From NCBI GenBank assembly GCA_050743205.1, contig JBOGEA010000177.1:1-11988 (forward strand): a DNA stretch of 11,988 nucleotides. The letters are read 5' to 3'. Under the pieces are notes generated by a model. That model saw only the letters and a program-made list of their open reading frames with translations, searched no databases and was not told where the DNA came from. A program made the translations under genes and the position numbers. Below are positions 11,549 through 11,988 of the stretch, one piece after another; the stretch's first letter is position 1; the number at the start of each line of letters is the position of its first letter. This DNA is from JBOGED01 sp050743205 (lineage in GTDB: Bacteria > Actinomycetota > Nitriliruptoria > Euzebyales > Egibacteraceae).

Positions 11549-11988
11549 TTCTGCTTACGCTTGGGGGTCGTCAGCTCCTCGATCTTCTTCACCCGGCGCA
11601 TGATCTCTTCGGTGTACTTGAGCTGAATCCGCTCGCGCTGCGCTGGCGACAGGCTTTGGTCTGAGAGCTTGAGCCGCATCTCCTTCCGGGTCTCGCCGAC
11701 CTCGAAGCGCAGGCTCTTGATCCGGGCGATCAGGTCGCCCTCCCCCACCCCTCGCACGTTGATGCCCACGACCGCGGCGGCCGCCTGGCCCAGCGTGGTG
11801 CGCTGCTCGCCGTAGCGGTTCGTCTTGCCCTCCAGGGCGTCGGCCAGCTTCCCGGAGAAGCCGACCCACGTCGGGCTCGCCGGGTCCCCGAGCTCCGGGC
11901 CGGCCAGCGCGCCGTACGAGGAGATGATCGGCGGCATCGCCATGTTCCAGACGTAGGTCAGGATCGCGCCCATGCGAACGTCCCACGG
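11545..11988 (-). CDS. C-terminal part of a convergent, longer protein (possibly a large virion protein)
   Basis: The reading frame is open to the right edge (PWDVR before the Met at 11973), so this is the C-terminal 147 residues of a gene starting outside the window. The visible part has a Pro-containing hydrophobic segment (YVWNMAMPPIISSYGALAG), a Gly/Ala stretch (LGQAAAAVVGINVRGVGEGD) and a charged helical end (RIKSLRFEVGETRKEMRLKL, RERIQLKYTEEIMRRVKKIE). This pattern recalls the C-termini of large polyvalent or internal virion proteins of phages (LPD38-like), with a GINV segment before a long helix. That identity is a guess from pattern. The gene meets the rightward operon tail to tail and probably marks the beginning of the structural region. 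Confidence 0.6.
   Translation of the reverse strand, partial: PWDVRMGAILTYVWNMAMPPIISSYGALAGPELGDPASPTWVGFSGKLADALEGKTNRYGEQRTTLGQAAAAVVGINVRGVGEGDLIARIKSLRFEVGETRKEMRLKLSDQSLSPAQRERIQLKYTEEIMRRVKKIEELTTPKRKQN

Overview
The window is a densely packed stretch of a tailed-phage or prophage genome with high GC, judged by eye at mid-60s percent. It has about 30 mostly small genes. Nearly every gene junction is an overlap of start and stop (GTGA, ATGA or TGATG), so two long, translationally coupled operons can be read. No tRNA, rRNA, IS element, integrase or CRISPR array is visible. The host cannot be named. A high-GC bacterium is certain, and a Gram-negative one is suggested by a short lipoprotein and a SleB-type wall hydrolase.

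Left arm (about 5.2 kb down to 1, minus strand), the replication operon. It is read leftward from a probable promoter at 5229-5201. Order: stand-alone CHC2-type primase zinc ribbon; GIY-YIG (MUG113-like) nuclease; replication initiator/replisome organizer; DnaB-like RecA-fold helicase; a 43-aa protein; a small helix-turn-helix protein; an 89-aa protein; two tandem cupin-like paralogues; a 100-aa protein; a 49-aa Trp/Met-rich ORF; and a 187-aa protein. The initiator gene holds repeats of the type CGAGTNCTCGA, an AT-rich tract and a G-quadruplex motif. I read this as a candidate replication origin inside the initiator gene, as in lambda O.

Divergent control region (5112-5292). It holds the leftward promoter with a palindromic spacer, a strong leader hairpin, a TGTC-N8-GACA dyad and a possible leader ORF.

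Right arm (5293-11548, plus strand), the recombination operon and accessory genes. Order: membrane-anchored SleB-like hydrolase; 68-aa protein; Bet/RecT annealase; PD-(D/E)XK exonuclease; endonuclease VII-type HNH nuclease with 45-bp tandem repeats; small lipoprotein; coiled-coil protein. After a 189-bp gap come a KTSC protein, SSB and seven small unknowns: a 76-aa protein, a two-helix membrane protein, a basic 44-aa protein and others. Annealase, exonuclease and SSB form a Red-like recombination system; the zinc ribbon, initiator and helicase form the replisome; the HNH nuclease may resolve branched DNA.

Right edge (11545-11988, minus strand). The C-terminal part of a longer protein, perhaps a large virion protein, meets the right operon tail to tail with overlapping stop codons.
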